Notes under the pieces: model-generated
Databases searched by the model: none
Seen by the model: only the letters and a program-made list of their open reading frames with translations
What the model was told of the DNA's origin: nothing
Made by a program: the position numbers and the translations under genes
Part shown: in pieces, positions 43,755-52,537 of the stretch
How positions within the stretch are numbered: the stretch's first letter is position 1
How the letters are laid out: each line of letters begins with the position of its first letter
NCBI GenBank assembly: GCA_903893795.1
Contig: CAITNO010000087.1
Span: 1-64,000 of the forward strand
Length of the DNA stretch: 64,000 nucleotides
Reading direction: 5' to 3'
Source: Candidatus Hydrogenedentota bacterium
GTDB taxonomy: Bacteria; Hydrogenedentota; Hydrogenedentia; Hydrogenedentales; CAITNO01

Positions 43755-45260
43755 ATGGCTGAGACGAAGGAAGTCGGGACGGGCGGTCTGGGCCGCGGGG
43801 AGGGTATTGCCACGGTTGCCGGGGCGGCAGTCGTGACGGTCGCCGCCAAACGGGCGGAGGCCAGCGTCTACAAGTCCATCCTTCCAGCCACGGTGCTGGG
43901 CGCAAACGAACTCATCCGCACCGGCCATATCGGTCTGGACTATTCCTGCCAATGCCGCGGGGGAGGCATTGACGAACTCATGTTCTCCATAACGACGGAG
44001 TGCTTCCAGCCGATCATGCTGTGCGACACGCGCCGCTCCAATGTTGAAAAGCGCGTCAAGCCGATGTTCCGGGAGAAGACCGCCGACGCGGCGGTTGTGG
44101 ATGATTTCCGCAGGGTCATCGAGAACAGGGATGTGGATGCGGTGGTGGTCGCCATGCAGGACCACTGGCACTGTCTGCCCGTGCTCTACGCGGCTGAAGC
44201 AAAGAAATCCGTCTACTGCCGGGTTCCCCTGTGCTCCACCCTTGCCGAGGCGCAGGCCGTGCGCAAGGCGGTCAAGGATAGCGGCGTGGTGTTCCAGGGC
44301 GGCACGGTGCAGCGCAGCGGACAACATTTCCTCAAGGCCGTGGAAATGATTCGGAACGGCCATATCGGCAAGGTGGCCCGGATCGAGACCTTCTCCCTCG
44401 ACAACACGGATATTAACGGCAGCGGCATGGGCGAAACGGATGCATCGAAGTACACGGACAAGGGCCTTAACTGGGACATGGACCAGGGATGGGTCGAGCA
44501 CAAGCCGTTCAACCTGAACCGCTGGATCAATTCCTGCATGTATCTGGACTACTCGGGCGGCAAGATTACCGGCTGGGGCGCGCACCTGATGGACATCGCC
44601 ATGATGGCCATGGGCGACGAACTGCAGCCCAATTCGGTGACCGCCGTGGGCGGCAAGTACCTCATGCAGGACAGCCGCACCACGCCCGACTCGCTCGATG
44701 TGCTCTATCGCTTCGACGACTTCGTCCTGTCTTTCACCAACCGCGCGTGGAACCCGCTCACCTTTGACGGGCAGCAACCTGACCACGGCATCGTCTTCTA
44801 CGGCGAGCGCAGTATTCTCCGCGTTGACCGGCGCGGCCTCGACGTCTACGCCTCAAAGCAAAACCAGACGGCCGACAAGACCACCGCCACCGAGCGCATC
44901 GACCCCGAAACCCCGGACCAGCAGGCCGCGCTCAACCTGCCGCACTGGCAGAACTTCGCCGACAGCATCCGCGGCACGGCCACGCCCAACTCACCCATCG
45001 ACACGCTGTTCAACACCACGCGTGTGTGCCTCATCGGCTCCTGCGCCTATGTGGCCGGGGCACACTTCAATTCCGGCGCCAAGTTCGACGGCACCAGCAT
45101 GCCCGACGAGGCACCGATATTTGGTGGTGCGACCCTGGACTGGAACGCCGAGACGCAGCAGTTCGCGGGCGGGAATGCCGAGGCGGTAAAGATTGCCAAC
45201 CGCTGGGCTTACCGCGAATACCAGAATGGATGGAATCTCAAGCCCCCGCACCACGCCTGA
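43755..45260 (+). CDS. Degenerate Gfo/Idh/MocA paralogue lacking catalytic residues
   Basis: A 501-residue duplicate of the preceding gene, similar over its whole length (for example WVEHKPFN, TFDGQQPDHGIVFYGER, AGGNAEAVKIAN). Yet the key elements are altered: the Tat RR is gone (GRGEGIATVAG), GLGGMG has become GLDYSCQCRGGG, EKP is RVP (residues 156-158), and the Asp of the D-x-x-x-H pair is Gly (ITGWGAH, residue 273). The open frame is intact and has an excellent AGGAGG ribosome site, so it appears still translated. It probably cannot bind NAD or catalyse the original reaction. It could bind a sugar or partner, or it may be early decay. Confidence 0.85.
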   Translation: MAETKEVGTGGLGRGEGIATVAGAAVVTVAAKRAEASVYKSILPATVLGANELIRTGHIGLDYSCQCRGGGIDELMFSITTECFQPIMLCDTRRSNVEKRVKPMFREKTADAAVVDDFRRVIENRDVDAVVVAMQDHWHCLPVLYAAEAKKSVYCRVPLCSTLAEAQAVRKAVKDSGVVFQGGTVQRSGQHFLKAVEMIRNGHIGKVARIETFSLDNTDINGSGMGETDASKYTDKGLNWDMDQGWVEHKPFNLNRWINSCMYLDYSGGKITGWGAHLMDIAMMAMGDELQPNSVTAVGGKYLMQDSRTTPDSLDVLYRFDDFVLSFTNRAWNPLTFDGQQPDHGIVFYGERSILRVDRRGLDVYASKQNQTADKTTATERIDPETPDQQAALNLPHWQNFADSIRGTATPNSPIDTLFNTTRVCLIGSCAYVAGAHFNSGAKFDGTSMPDEAPIFGGATLDWNAETQQFAGGNAEAVKIANRWAYREYQNGWNLKPPHHA

Positions 45261-45268
45261 TGGCCCCC

Positions 45269-45341
45269 ACTGGGAGCGCCGGCGTCCCGCCGGCTGTGTT
45301 TTCATGAATTCCAAAGCCGGCGAGACGCCAGCGCTCCCAGT
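45269..45341. repeat. GGGAGCGCCGG-family palindrome, full copy
   Basis: A 73-bp inverted repeat ACTGGGAGCGCC ... GGCGCTCCCAGT-like (3' arm CAGCGCTCCCAGT) placed exactly between two converging genes, touching the stop of the minus-strand one. Probably a two-way transcription end. Confidence 0.8.
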
Positions 45342-47200
45342 TACCCGGGGAAATACATGGCCATGGCAAATTCCATGGCGAAGTCGGGGTCGTTGCTGAG
45401 TTCCACGTGCCGGGCCAGCCGGGCGATAACTTCGGCGCGGGCGTGCGCGCGATGTGAGAGCGCCGCCCACTTGGCCCCCGCGAGCGAGGCGTTGCCAATA
45501 TAGACGATGCGGTCATGCGGCAACTCGGGCGGCAAGAGGCCAATGCGCTGGGCGTTGTCGCGGCGGATGAAACTGCCGAAGCCCCCGGCCACCAGCACAT
45601 GCTCCAACTGGCCAATGTCCAGCCCCGCCTGGCGCAGCAGGATGTTGATTCCGGCGCGGATGGCCCCAGCCGCAAGCTGCAGCTCGCGCACATCGCGCTG
45701 GGTGAGACTCACGCGGCGCGTGCCGTCGTCGGACAGCACAAAGGCCACCTCGCCGTCCGCATCGCGCTGAAAGCGCGCAGCCACGTCGGACGGGATGCCA
45801 GCGGGCAAGTTCTCCGGCGCGGGCAGTCGCCCGTCACAGCCGAGCGCGCCGCATTTCAGCAGTTGGCCGCACAGGTCGATGAGCCCGCTGCCGCACAGGC
45901 CGGCGGGCGCGCCGCCGCCGATGATGCCGAGTCGCAGGCGCTCGTCGATAACGACCTTTTCAACGGCGCCCGCCGTGGCGCGCATGCCGCAGGAAATGCG
46001 CGCGCCCTCGAAGGCCGGTCCGGCCGCCGTGCTTGCCGCCCACAGTTGTCCGCCGTGCGAGAGCACGATTTCACCGTTGGTGCCCACATCGACGAAGAGC
46101 GTTGCGCCCGTCCGCTCGGGCAGCGCGGTGGCAAGCAGTCCGGCGACGGTATCACCGCCGACGAAGCCGCCAATGACAGAAAACACATAGGCCCGCGCCT
46201 CGGGATGAATGGCCAGGCCCAGGTTTGCCGCAGGCATGAACAGCCCCCGGCCGAATACCGGCACAAAGGGCACCATGCTCAAGGGCGCGGGGTCAATGCC
46301 GCACAGCAGATGCTCCATGGTCGTGTTGCCCGAAAAGGCCGCCGTGTGCACGGCATTGGGAGCAACGCCCGCCTCCCGGCACAGTTCCGCCGCCATCTCC
46401 CCCACAACGGCCGTTATGGCGTCGCGCAGTTCGCGCAGTTCCTTTTCCCCCTGCACGGCGTGGGAGATGCGAGAGATCACATCGTCGCCCTGGGCTGTCT
46501 GCGGGTTCATCCGCGACGACACCCCTTTTTCCGTGCCGTCGGAGAGGTCGAGCAGCACAGCGGCGAGCGTGGTGGTGCCGATGTCGAAAGCCAGGGCATA
46601 ACTGGGGGTGCGCGTCCCGCCGGGATGGTAGTCCAGCAGGGTATCCCCGCGCAGCAGTGCCCAGCCGTCATAGCCGCCATCGCGCAATGCCGCCACGGTG
46701 CGGTGCAGCGTCGCAGGCGACGCCTGCAGCACGCCGTCACCGTTCCACGCGCCGGAGGCGCGCAGCGCCTCCTCCATGCGCACAAGGTCCGGCGTGCCAT
46801 CTTCCATCGTGGGGTGCTCCATGCGCACCCGCGCCTGGCGCAGTTCCGGTTCAAGCTCATGCAACGCGCCCGTGTCGTGGTCCGTCAGTATCTGGTGCCG
46901 CCCGCCGAACACGGACGACTCGGGCACGACCACCGTCAGGTCGCGCGTGACCCGCTGGCGGCAGGCGAGCCGCCAGCCCTGCGCCAGTTCCTCCGGAGAG
47001 AATGCGTTCTGCTCCGCGTCCGCGGGTGCGTCCGCGCCGTCCACGCGCACGCGGCACTTGCCGCAGGTGCCCGCGCCGCCGCAGGGCATGTCCAGCACCG
47101 TGCCCGCCCGCCCCGCCGCTTCCACCAGCGACGTGCCCGCCAGCACGTCCACGGTGCGGCCGCTCGGCTCAAACTTTACTTCAAAGCTTTGCTCGCCCAC
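45341..47200 (-). CDS. Corrinoid-activation protein (RACo-like): [2Fe-2S] ferredoxin plus ASKHA
   Basis: A 619-residue reductive activator. GTG at 47200 is the start, 6 nt after AAGGAG. Residues 1-90 form a plant-type ferredoxin with C40-x5-C46-x2-C49 and C80 as cluster ligands. The C-terminal two thirds carry the actin-like ASKHA/DUF4445 domain: ALAFDIGTTTLAAVLL binds phosphate, then SGNTTMEHLL and DVGTNGEIVL. In RACo and related proteins ATP hydrolysis drives the reduction of inactive Co(II) corrinoid proteins to Co(I). No corrinoid methyltransferase gene is visible nearby, so its client lies elsewhere. Confidence 0.85.
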   Translation of the reverse strand: MGEQSFEVKFEPSGRTVDVLAGTSLVEAAGRAGTVLDMPCGGAGTCGKCRVRVDGADAPADAEQNAFSPEELAQGWRLACRQRVTRDLTVVVPESSVFGGRHQILTDHDTGALHELEPELRQARVRMEHPTMEDGTPDLVRMEEALRASGAWNGDGVLQASPATLHRTVAALRDGGYDGWALLRGDTLLDYHPGGTRTPSYALAFDIGTTTLAAVLLDLSDGTEKGVSSRMNPQTAQGDDVISRISHAVQGEKELRELRDAITAVVGEMAAELCREAGVAPNAVHTAAFSGNTTMEHLLCGIDPAPLSMVPFVPVFGRGLFMPAANLGLAIHPEARAYVFSVIGGFVGGDTVAGLLATALPERTGATLFVDVGTNGEIVLSHGGQLWAASTAAGPAFEGARISCGMRATAGAVEKVVIDERLRLGIIGGGAPAGLCGSGLIDLCGQLLKCGALGCDGRLPAPENLPAGIPSDVAARFQRDADGEVAFVLSDDGTRRVSLTQRDVRELQLAAGAIRAGINILLRQAGLDIGQLEHVLVAGGFGSFIRRDNAQRIGLLPPELPHDRIVYIGNASLAGAKWAALSHRAHARAEVIARLARHVELSNDPDFAMEFAMAMYFPG

Positions 47201-47287
47201 GAAGAACTCCTTTTCATGACAGGCTTCACCTTACCGTCCCGCACCCCGTCGGCGCAACCAAAACGGACCTCAGCGTATTCCGCCTGC

Positions 47288-47330
47288 TGAAAAACAGAAC
47301 GCCCCGGTCGGCGCAACGCGGACCGGGGCG
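47288..47330 (-). terminator. Rho-independent terminator after the Ig-module gene
   Basis: On the minus strand a 10-bp stem (CGCCCCGGTC / GACCGGGGCG) with an 11-nt loop, followed by TTCTGTTTTTC. It separates this gene from the downstream RACo-like gene. Confidence 0.85.
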
Positions 47331-47347
47331 GAATCTGGTCGGACTCT

Positions 47348-48451
47348 CTATTTGTAGGCAGGCACCAGCTTGATGTAATCGCTGTACACGGGGGAGTAGT
47401 TGCCCGCCCGGTCACGATACTGCACGCGCACGGTGTTGTACCCGTTCGGTCCGGGCAGCAGGTAGGTGTACGGGGTTTCCGCCGGCAGCCAACCGGTCCA
47501 GTGCGCGCCGTCATCGCTGAAGCGCATCAAGTTGACGCCGGACCCGGAGGCGCCGTCGTTAAAGGTCAGACCCAGCGAGACCACATGGTCGACCGTGGTG
47601 GCCGCGCCGCCTGCTATGAGGATGGAACCCATCGGTGCCGTTCCGTCCAGGCGGATGAAGTCGCTGTACACGGCGGAGCGGTTGTTTTTCTGGTCAAGAT
47701 ACTGCACGCGCACCGTCTTGTATCCGTCCCCTGCCGGAAGCGTGTAGGCGCGCGTGGCCTTCAGCGCTTCCCAGGCGGTCCAATGGGAGCCGTCGTCGCT
47801 GAAGCGCATGCGCGTGGCGCCGGTGCCCGCGCCGCCTGTCCAGGTCAACCCCAGCGTGGCGGCGGCGGTCTTCGTTGTGGAACTGTTGTTGTTGATCACG
47901 ATGCTGCCGGTGACGGTCGGACTGAAGAACGCAATGCGCATTCCAGTGGCGTTTGTGTTGAAGTAAATCGGATTGGCCGAGCCCAGTTTGTTTCCGATGG
48001 CATCCTCCCAGTGGTCAAAGACATAGCCCGCGTTTGGGAGCGCCGTGATCGGCACGTTCAGGTCATTGGCGTATTTATAGCCGCCCACCGCCGGACTGAC
48101 CCAGCCGCCCTCACCGCTAATGTCGGTGTAGACCAGCACGCCGCTTGTGGAGAAGGATGCGGTGGCATCGATGTAGTCCACGCTCGGAACGGTTCCCGTC
48201 CAGTCGGGAATCAGGGAATCAGCCTCAGTGACACCACCAAAGTCTATGTGCCAGCCGCCAAAATAGGCAGCCGAGGTGTCGGCGATCAGCTCGAGGGGGT
48301 CGCCCACCGTCACAGATGTGGTGCCCGCGGGCGGGTTGGTGTCTCCCGTGCCGGAATGGATCACCGTGAGACTGATGGCATCGACGGCCATGGCAGCCGG
48401 GCCAAGCAGCAACACCAGCACACCCAGCACCTGCACGAGTAAACGCTTCAT
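47348..48451 (-). CDS. Secreted protein with InlB-like and Ig-like modules
   Basis: A 367-residue protein, ATG 48451 after AGGAG (8 nt); an upstream frame to 48589 is noncoding. Residues 1-22 are a signal peptide. The N-terminal part has a bacterial (InlB-type) repeat pattern ending GYVFDHWEDAIGN. The C-terminal 230 residues hold two copies of the 90-residue Ig-like module of the esterase at 16973-18802: MRFSDDGSHWTAWE, AYTLPAGDGY, TVRVQYLDQ, DFIRLDGTAP and again to SDYIKLV at the end. Function unknown; probably cell-surface binding. Confidence 0.72.
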   Translation of the reverse strand: MKRLLVQVLGVLVLLLGPAAMAVDAISLTVIHSGTGDTNPPAGTTSVTVGDPLELIADTSAAYFGGWHIDFGGVTEADSLIPDWTGTVPSVDYIDATASFSTSGVLVYTDISGEGGWVSPAVGGYKYANDLNVPITALPNAGYVFDHWEDAIGNKLGSANPIYFNTNATGMRIAFFSPTVTGSIVINNNSSTTKTAAATLGLTWTGGAGTGATRMRFSDDGSHWTAWEALKATRAYTLPAGDGYKTVRVQYLDQKNNRSAVYSDFIRLDGTAPMGSILIAGGAATTVDHVVSLGLTFNDGASGSGVNLMRFSDDGAHWTGWLPAETPYTYLLPGPNGYNTVRVQYRDRAGNYSPVYSDYIKLVPAYK

Positions 48452-48560
48452 GGATCTGTCTCCTGTGCGATGCGATCTTGAAAGCAACCATCCTGATTCC
48501 CGCATGGGGTCAGGGAGTGGCATCACCCTGTTTGCATACCGATCCCACCGCCATCTTTTG

Positions 48561-48589
48561 ATTCTGACAAATAAGCGTGAACTTGTCAA
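48561..48589 (-). promoter_or_regulatory. Promoter candidate for the Ig-module gene
   Basis: On the minus strand TTGACA (48584-48589), a 17-bp spacer and CAGAAT (48561-48566), about 110 nt upstream of the start. TTGACAAGTTCACGC matches the esterase gene promoter except for one extra T. Confidence 0.45.
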
Positions 48590-49561
48590 GATAATAAATT
48601 CACGGAAAGCGCATCAGGAGGGACTGGGCGGAATATTTTTGCGCAAAACAGACCGCTTGTCGAATTGTTGAGCGGACTCTTGCGAACAAACGGCGTCCTG
48701 TGGAGGAGAGGCGTTCCAAAGAGAGGGAGGATGCTTGTGTCGCGGGAGCGGGAAAATTATGACTAAAAAAAGGGGTGCGGAGTCGCAGCAGGGGAAGGGG
48801 AGGGGAGGAAGTGGGGGGAAACCTGCAACGACTCCGCATATCTTGGGGTTTGTTGTATACAACCCAGGCCCAAGCCTAGTTGACCGGAACTAAGTCCGGA
48901 CAAATCCGATATCGGCGCGGGACGCATCGTCCCACAACCGCTCGATGTCTTCAACTGTCGTGGTTTAACTAACGCCGGTCAGCAATGATTCATTCCACCT
49001 TCAAAGACAGGGTCACCGCAAACTTCAAACGCGATCCCCGTCTCAATTAAGCCATCGTCTCCATCACCGCTTACCTGACCATCACTGTAACGGGTTGTTG
49101 TCTCCCGTCATCAACTTCAACCGTAGTGTACCACAAAGGAGAAACGATCTCAAGTGTTTTGGTTGGACCGATTTTTGGAGTTTATGCGGATCGGTTTTGA
49201 GCTTTCGGCTGGGGCTTCAGAGGTCTGCCAGGCGACCTGTTTTATCGTATTATTAGAAATAATCTCAGGCTAAGAAAGCCTGAGATCCAAAATCCAGAAT
49301 CTGGAATCGGCAGAAATACGGCCGTATCGGCACTCGCCATATATCTATAAATCATTCTGGTATAGCTGTTTACAAAAAGAGATATGAGAGGAGGAAAAGG
49401 GGCTGTGTGCAGTTTCTGGACAGTACCATGAAAAGAAGGCCATTTTCTCCCCATGTGCATATCCATGTCCCAAAGAGCTGTCTTCGCACACGAAATTCTC
49501 GCAGAATTATTTGTATGCGGAAGAGGGGAAGGCTTGCAGGAGCGGACAATTCCAGAGGCTT
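48590..49561. other. Gene-free stretch of about 1 kb
   Basis: No coding frame with a credible start, composition or similarity is seen. The stretch is less GC-rich than its surroundings. It contains a purine-rich tract (about 48721-48822), a 10-bp hairpin ATCTCAGGCT / AGCCTGAGAT at 49262-49286, and scattered AT-rich patches. It may hold regulatory RNA or a decayed gene; nothing can be assigned. Confidence 0.5.
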
Positions 49562-49996
49562 CTAGGAAACGGTTTCGACGACCTGCGCATCCCCGCCCCG
49601 AGCCTGCCACCAGTCCAGGCGGGACAGCGCCTCCCAATAGGAGCGCTCAAAAATGATCGTAAACTTGCGCAGACTGAAAGGTTTGGAGACGTATCCATCG
49701 GCGCCGGCGCGCAGCGCGGCAGACATGGGGTATTCGTTTTCATGGGCCGTCATGACGAGGATGGCGATGCCGGGATAGTTCGCGCGGACGCGCCTGGCCA
49801 GTTCGAGACCGTCCATGCCGTCCATTTGGGCATCGGTGATTAGCAGGCTGAAGGCGTCATCACGAAGCGCGTCCAGCGCCTCCTGGGCGCTGCGGCGGCC
49901 GGTCACATGATGGCCGAGACTGTGAATGTAATCCCCCAGCGTGTCCAGAATGGCTGGGTCATCGTCCACGATAAGCACACGAAGATCTTTTAGCAT
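49562..49996 (-). CDS. Single-domain response regulator
   Basis: A 144-residue CheY-like receiver. ATG 49996 is chosen because the receiver fold starts directly after it; the frame upstream to 50107 has no ribosome site. Acidic D11-D12-D13 and phosphoacceptor D55 (LLITDAQMDGMDG), the conserved Thr in VMTAHE and Lys in VSKPF are present. The C-terminal 20 residues beyond the receiver show no DNA-binding domain. It would relay phosphate by protein contact. No histidine kinase is adjacent. Confidence 0.87.
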   Translation of the reverse strand: MLKDLRVLIVDDDPAILDTLGDYIHSLGHHVTGRRSAQEALDALRDDAFSLLITDAQMDGMDGLELARRVRANYPGIAILVMTAHENEYPMSAALRAGADGYVSKPFSLRKFTIIFERSYWEALSRLDWWQARGGDAQVVETVS

Positions 49997-50111
49997 GACC
50001 GTTCCCGCGCCGACAGGCGCGCCGCTCACAACACTGCGTCTACCCCAGACAGATGGTAGACGAATGCCGCCGGGGGAGTCAACCCGGCAATGGAATCCGC
50101 AGACCATGCAA

Positions 50112-51533
50112 CTATCGAAAGAAGACGAGCGTTATGAAGGCGAAGACGGGGATGAGGGCAAGGCTGCTGTAGACCATGTATCCCAGGAAACTGGGCATCC
50201 GCACGCCCCGGCTTTCGGCGATGCTCTTGACGAGGAAGTTGGGGCCATTGCCGATGTATGTGTTGGCGCCCATGCAGACCGCGCCTGCGGAAATGGCCAG
50301 CAGGCTGAGCACGGGCACCTGTCCGGTGGCGGTGGCGAGCCCGCCCAGTGTTTGCGCGCCGTTGGAGGGCAGCGCCCCGGCCAGTTCGAAGAACACGACA
50401 TAAGTGGGCGCGTTGTCGAGGAAGCTCGACAGCGTCCCCGAGGCCCAGTAGAACTGGGCGGGCGAGGTGATGCCCAGCGCGGCGCCCTGGGCGCGCAGGA
50501 TCTCGATGGGAATCTGCATGGTGATGAAGATGCCCAGGAAGAGGCAGGCCACCTCGGCAATGGGGCCGAAGGAAAACTCGTTGTGCCGGTGAATGTCGCG
50601 CGGGGTGCGCAGGAGCGACAGCCCGGCCAGGGCCAGCAGCACAATTTCGCGCAGATAGACATCGGGGAGCGCCCATGCCGTGCCTGGCAGTTTCTCGCCC
50701 GGCACCAGCGCGGCCACGGCCAGCACCACGCCAGCCAGCAGCGCGAAATTGAACTTGCCGTCCAGCCGCAACGGGATGATCTGCGTTTCATCCAGTTGAA
50801 TATCCCGCGACGCTTCTTTTCGGTAGGCCAGAATTTCAAGGACGACATACACGGCGAGCACGGCGCCCACAGTGGTGATCCACAGGGGAAAGAGCCGCAG
50901 CGTCCACAGGAAGGGAACCCCCCGGAGATAGCCCAGAAAGAGCGGCGGGTCGCCTATGGGGAGCAGACAGCCGCCGATATTGCTGACGAGGAAGATGAAA
51001 AAGACAAAGGTGTGGGTGGTGTGGCGCCGCTCGGAATTGATTTGCAGGAGCGGCCGGACGAGCAGCATGGACGCACCCGTGGTGCCGATGAGATTGGCCA
51101 GCACGGCCCCGAGCAGCAGAAACCCGGCATTTGTCGCCGGATGGGCCGGAATATCGCCGCTGAGCCGGATGCCGCCGCTGATGGTGTAGAGCGAGAAGAG
51201 CAGGATGATGAACGGGATGTAGTCATTCAATATGGAATGGCGCAGCAGGCCGGCAACGGCTGCGACGCCCTGCGGCGCGCCCGCTTCCTGGGCGCGCAGG
51301 AAGTAATAGCCGCACACCACCGCAGTGAGCGCCACCGACACCAGCAGTTTGCTCCGGTTTGAGTCCCACCAGTGCGAAAGCCGGGGGACGAGTGGAAAAA
51401 CGGCGATGGCCAGCAGGAGAAACACGAAAGGCCAGCACCAGAAAAGTCCGGGTGGCGTGGCGGACGCCGCGGCCTGCACGGTCGCTGCGGAGTAGAGAAG
51501 AGAGCTGGAATGTGTCACGGGATTACCTGCCAT
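50112..51533 (-). CDS. Citrate/Na+-H+ antiporter-type ion transporter
   Basis: A 473-residue protein with about twelve hydrophobic segments, of the ion-transporter superfamily that includes NhaD and citrate transporters. Diagnostic segments are ANLIGTTGASMLLVRP in the first half, NIGGCLLPIGDPPLFLGYLRG, and GANTYIGNGPNFLVKSIAE in the second half, equivalent to the paired re-entrant loops. It probably exchanges sodium and protons; substrate is not certain. It is on its own between the response regulator and the HU-like gene. Confidence 0.8.
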   Translation of the reverse strand: MAGNPVTHSSSLLYSAATVQAAASATPPGLFWCWPFVFLLLAIAVFPLVPRLSHWWDSNRSKLLVSVALTAVVCGYYFLRAQEAGAPQGVAAVAGLLRHSILNDYIPFIILLFSLYTISGGIRLSGDIPAHPATNAGFLLLGAVLANLIGTTGASMLLVRPLLQINSERRHTTHTFVFFIFLVSNIGGCLLPIGDPPLFLGYLRGVPFLWTLRLFPLWITTVGAVLAVYVVLEILAYRKEASRDIQLDETQIIPLRLDGKFNFALLAGVVLAVAALVPGEKLPGTAWALPDVYLREIVLLALAGLSLLRTPRDIHRHNEFSFGPIAEVACLFLGIFITMQIPIEILRAQGAALGITSPAQFYWASGTLSSFLDNAPTYVVFFELAGALPSNGAQTLGGLATATGQVPVLSLLAISAGAVCMGANTYIGNGPNFLVKSIAESRGVRMPSFLGYMVYSSLALIPVFAFITLVFFR

Positions 51534-51547
51534 GGTTGCCGCCTGGA

Positions 51548-51583
51548 TGAAAGAGAACCCGGAACGGCTGCCCGTCCCGGGTT
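51548..51583 (-). terminator. Terminator after the HU-like gene
   Basis: On the minus strand an 11-12-bp stem with one G-T pair (AACCCGGGACGG / CCGTTCCGGGTT), followed by TCTCTTTC, starting 26 bp beyond the HU-like gene stop. Confidence 0.75.
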
Positions 51584-51608
51584 ATGTACGGCTGTGTTTC
51601 GGCTGAAA

Positions 51609-51923
51609 TTACTTCTTGGGTCCGACGATGGCGTCCTTGGCGGCCTTGGCGACCGTGAACTTCAGGACCTTCTTCGCGGGGATCTTGATGGCGGCTTTGG
51701 TGGCCGGGTTGATGCCCGTGCGCGCCTTGCGCTGCACGATCTTCAACTTGCCAAGGCCCGGAAGCGTGAAGCCGACGATCGCCTGGGCATAGGCCAGTTC
51801 AACGAGCGTCTCAAGCGTCTTCACAACATCCTTCTTCGTCAGGCCGGTCTCTGTCGCAAGCGTTGCGATGAGCGCGGTCTTGGTGAGCGCCTTGTCGGTC
51901 GCCTTTGCCTTTTTGATTGCCAT
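51609..51923 (-). CDS. HU-family DNA-binding protein
   Basis: A 104-residue nucleoid protein. ATG 51923 follows AAGGAG at good spacing. The segment ALTKTALIATLATETGLTKKDV is the HU dimerisation helix pair, and LPGLGKLKIVQRKARTGINP is the beta-arm entry with its RTGINPAT-type motif. It is slightly longer than the usual 90 residues because of N-terminal and C-terminal Lys-rich stretches. HU bends and compacts DNA in the cytoplasm. Confidence 0.9.
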   Translation of the reverse strand: MAIKKAKATDKALTKTALIATLATETGLTKKDVVKTLETLVELAYAQAIVGFTLPGLGKLKIVQRKARTGINPATKAAIKIPAKKVLKFTVAKAAKDAIVGPKK

Positions 51924-52085
51924 GGTACCGTTTCTCCTTTTGTGTTCCCTGTTCGGGATCCGCTGTTTCATTGTGTGCGTCCGCGCGACGGGCGCGGTGC
52001 GCGGTCTGTTGGTTCGGAGTTCCGGGTCCGCCGCCCCTCTTTGAGCCGGCCGAACCGGACAGCCTTTCTCCGCTGACCGGTGAAA

Positions 52086-52114
52086 CAAGTACCAACTAAA
52101 TATCGTTTTGTCAA
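52086..52114 (-). promoter_or_regulatory. Promoter candidate for the HU-like gene
   Basis: On the minus strand a perfect TTGACA (52109-52114), a 17-bp spacer and TACTTG (52086-52091), giving a leader of about 155 nt before the HU-like start. The -10 is poor. Confidence 0.4.
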
Positions 52115-52202
52115 GCCCTTTTTCTGGGGGTATTTTTCAAGCACCCTCCGAAAACCCCCATGAAATGGGGATGAAACGCGGTTGTCATCAAATAACCCCC
52201 TG

Positions 52203-52227
52203 CAAATGCTTGATTTTCAAGCATTTG
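52203..52227. repeat. Perfect AT-rich hairpin upstream of the HU-like gene
   Basis: CAAATGCTTG, a 5-nt loop ATTTT and its exact complement. It lies about 90 bp upstream of the HU-like promoter candidate. It has no U-tract on either side, so it could be an operator-like inverted repeat. Apart from the promoter and the 39-bp repeats, nothing else is seen in 51924-52535. Confidence 0.55.
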
Positions 52228-52444
52228 TGGAGAAGATAAGGAATGAGCAACACGATGCCGACGCCGTGTATGCAGGGCTGCGTGCGGCATGCCGCACATC
52301 ACAAATCACGCGACACAACCTGCAGCTCCGCGCAGGACTTGCGATGAAATCAACGTGGGGTGCCCGGGATTTTGCAAAGCAAAATGGAGCGCACCGGACG
52401 CTTATTGTCATACAGAACGCCTCTGGGAGAGGTGACGGAAAGAC

Positions 52445-52537
52445 GGTGCGTTCCGTGGCGCTTTGCGCCACTTCACGCACCCTGCGGTGACGCCGGAAGG
52501 TGCGTTCCGTGGCGTTTCACGCCACTGCACACACCCT
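52445..52537. repeat. Two direct copies of a 39-bp hairpin repeat
   Basis: Copies at 52445-52483 and 52499-52537 share GGTGCGTTCCGTGGCG and a GTGGCG / CGCCAC hairpin, differing at six or seven positions. The second ends on the stop codon of the GH106-like gene. They may end or stabilise its mRNA. Confidence 0.7.

Noticed and set aside
41980-43905. Long minus-strand frame across the oxidoreductase gene
   Set aside because: Antisense shadow of GC-rich genes; a similar shadow occurs under the second copy because the two genes are duplicates.
45515-47290. Long plus-strand frame antisense to the RACo-like gene
   Set aside because: The minus-strand product has all the ferredoxin and ASKHA motifs; the plus frame is a compositional artefact.
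52182-52490. Open frame of 102 codons between HU-like and GH106-like genes
   Set aside because: No ribosome site, overlaps a hairpin and the 39-bp repeats, and resembles no known protein.
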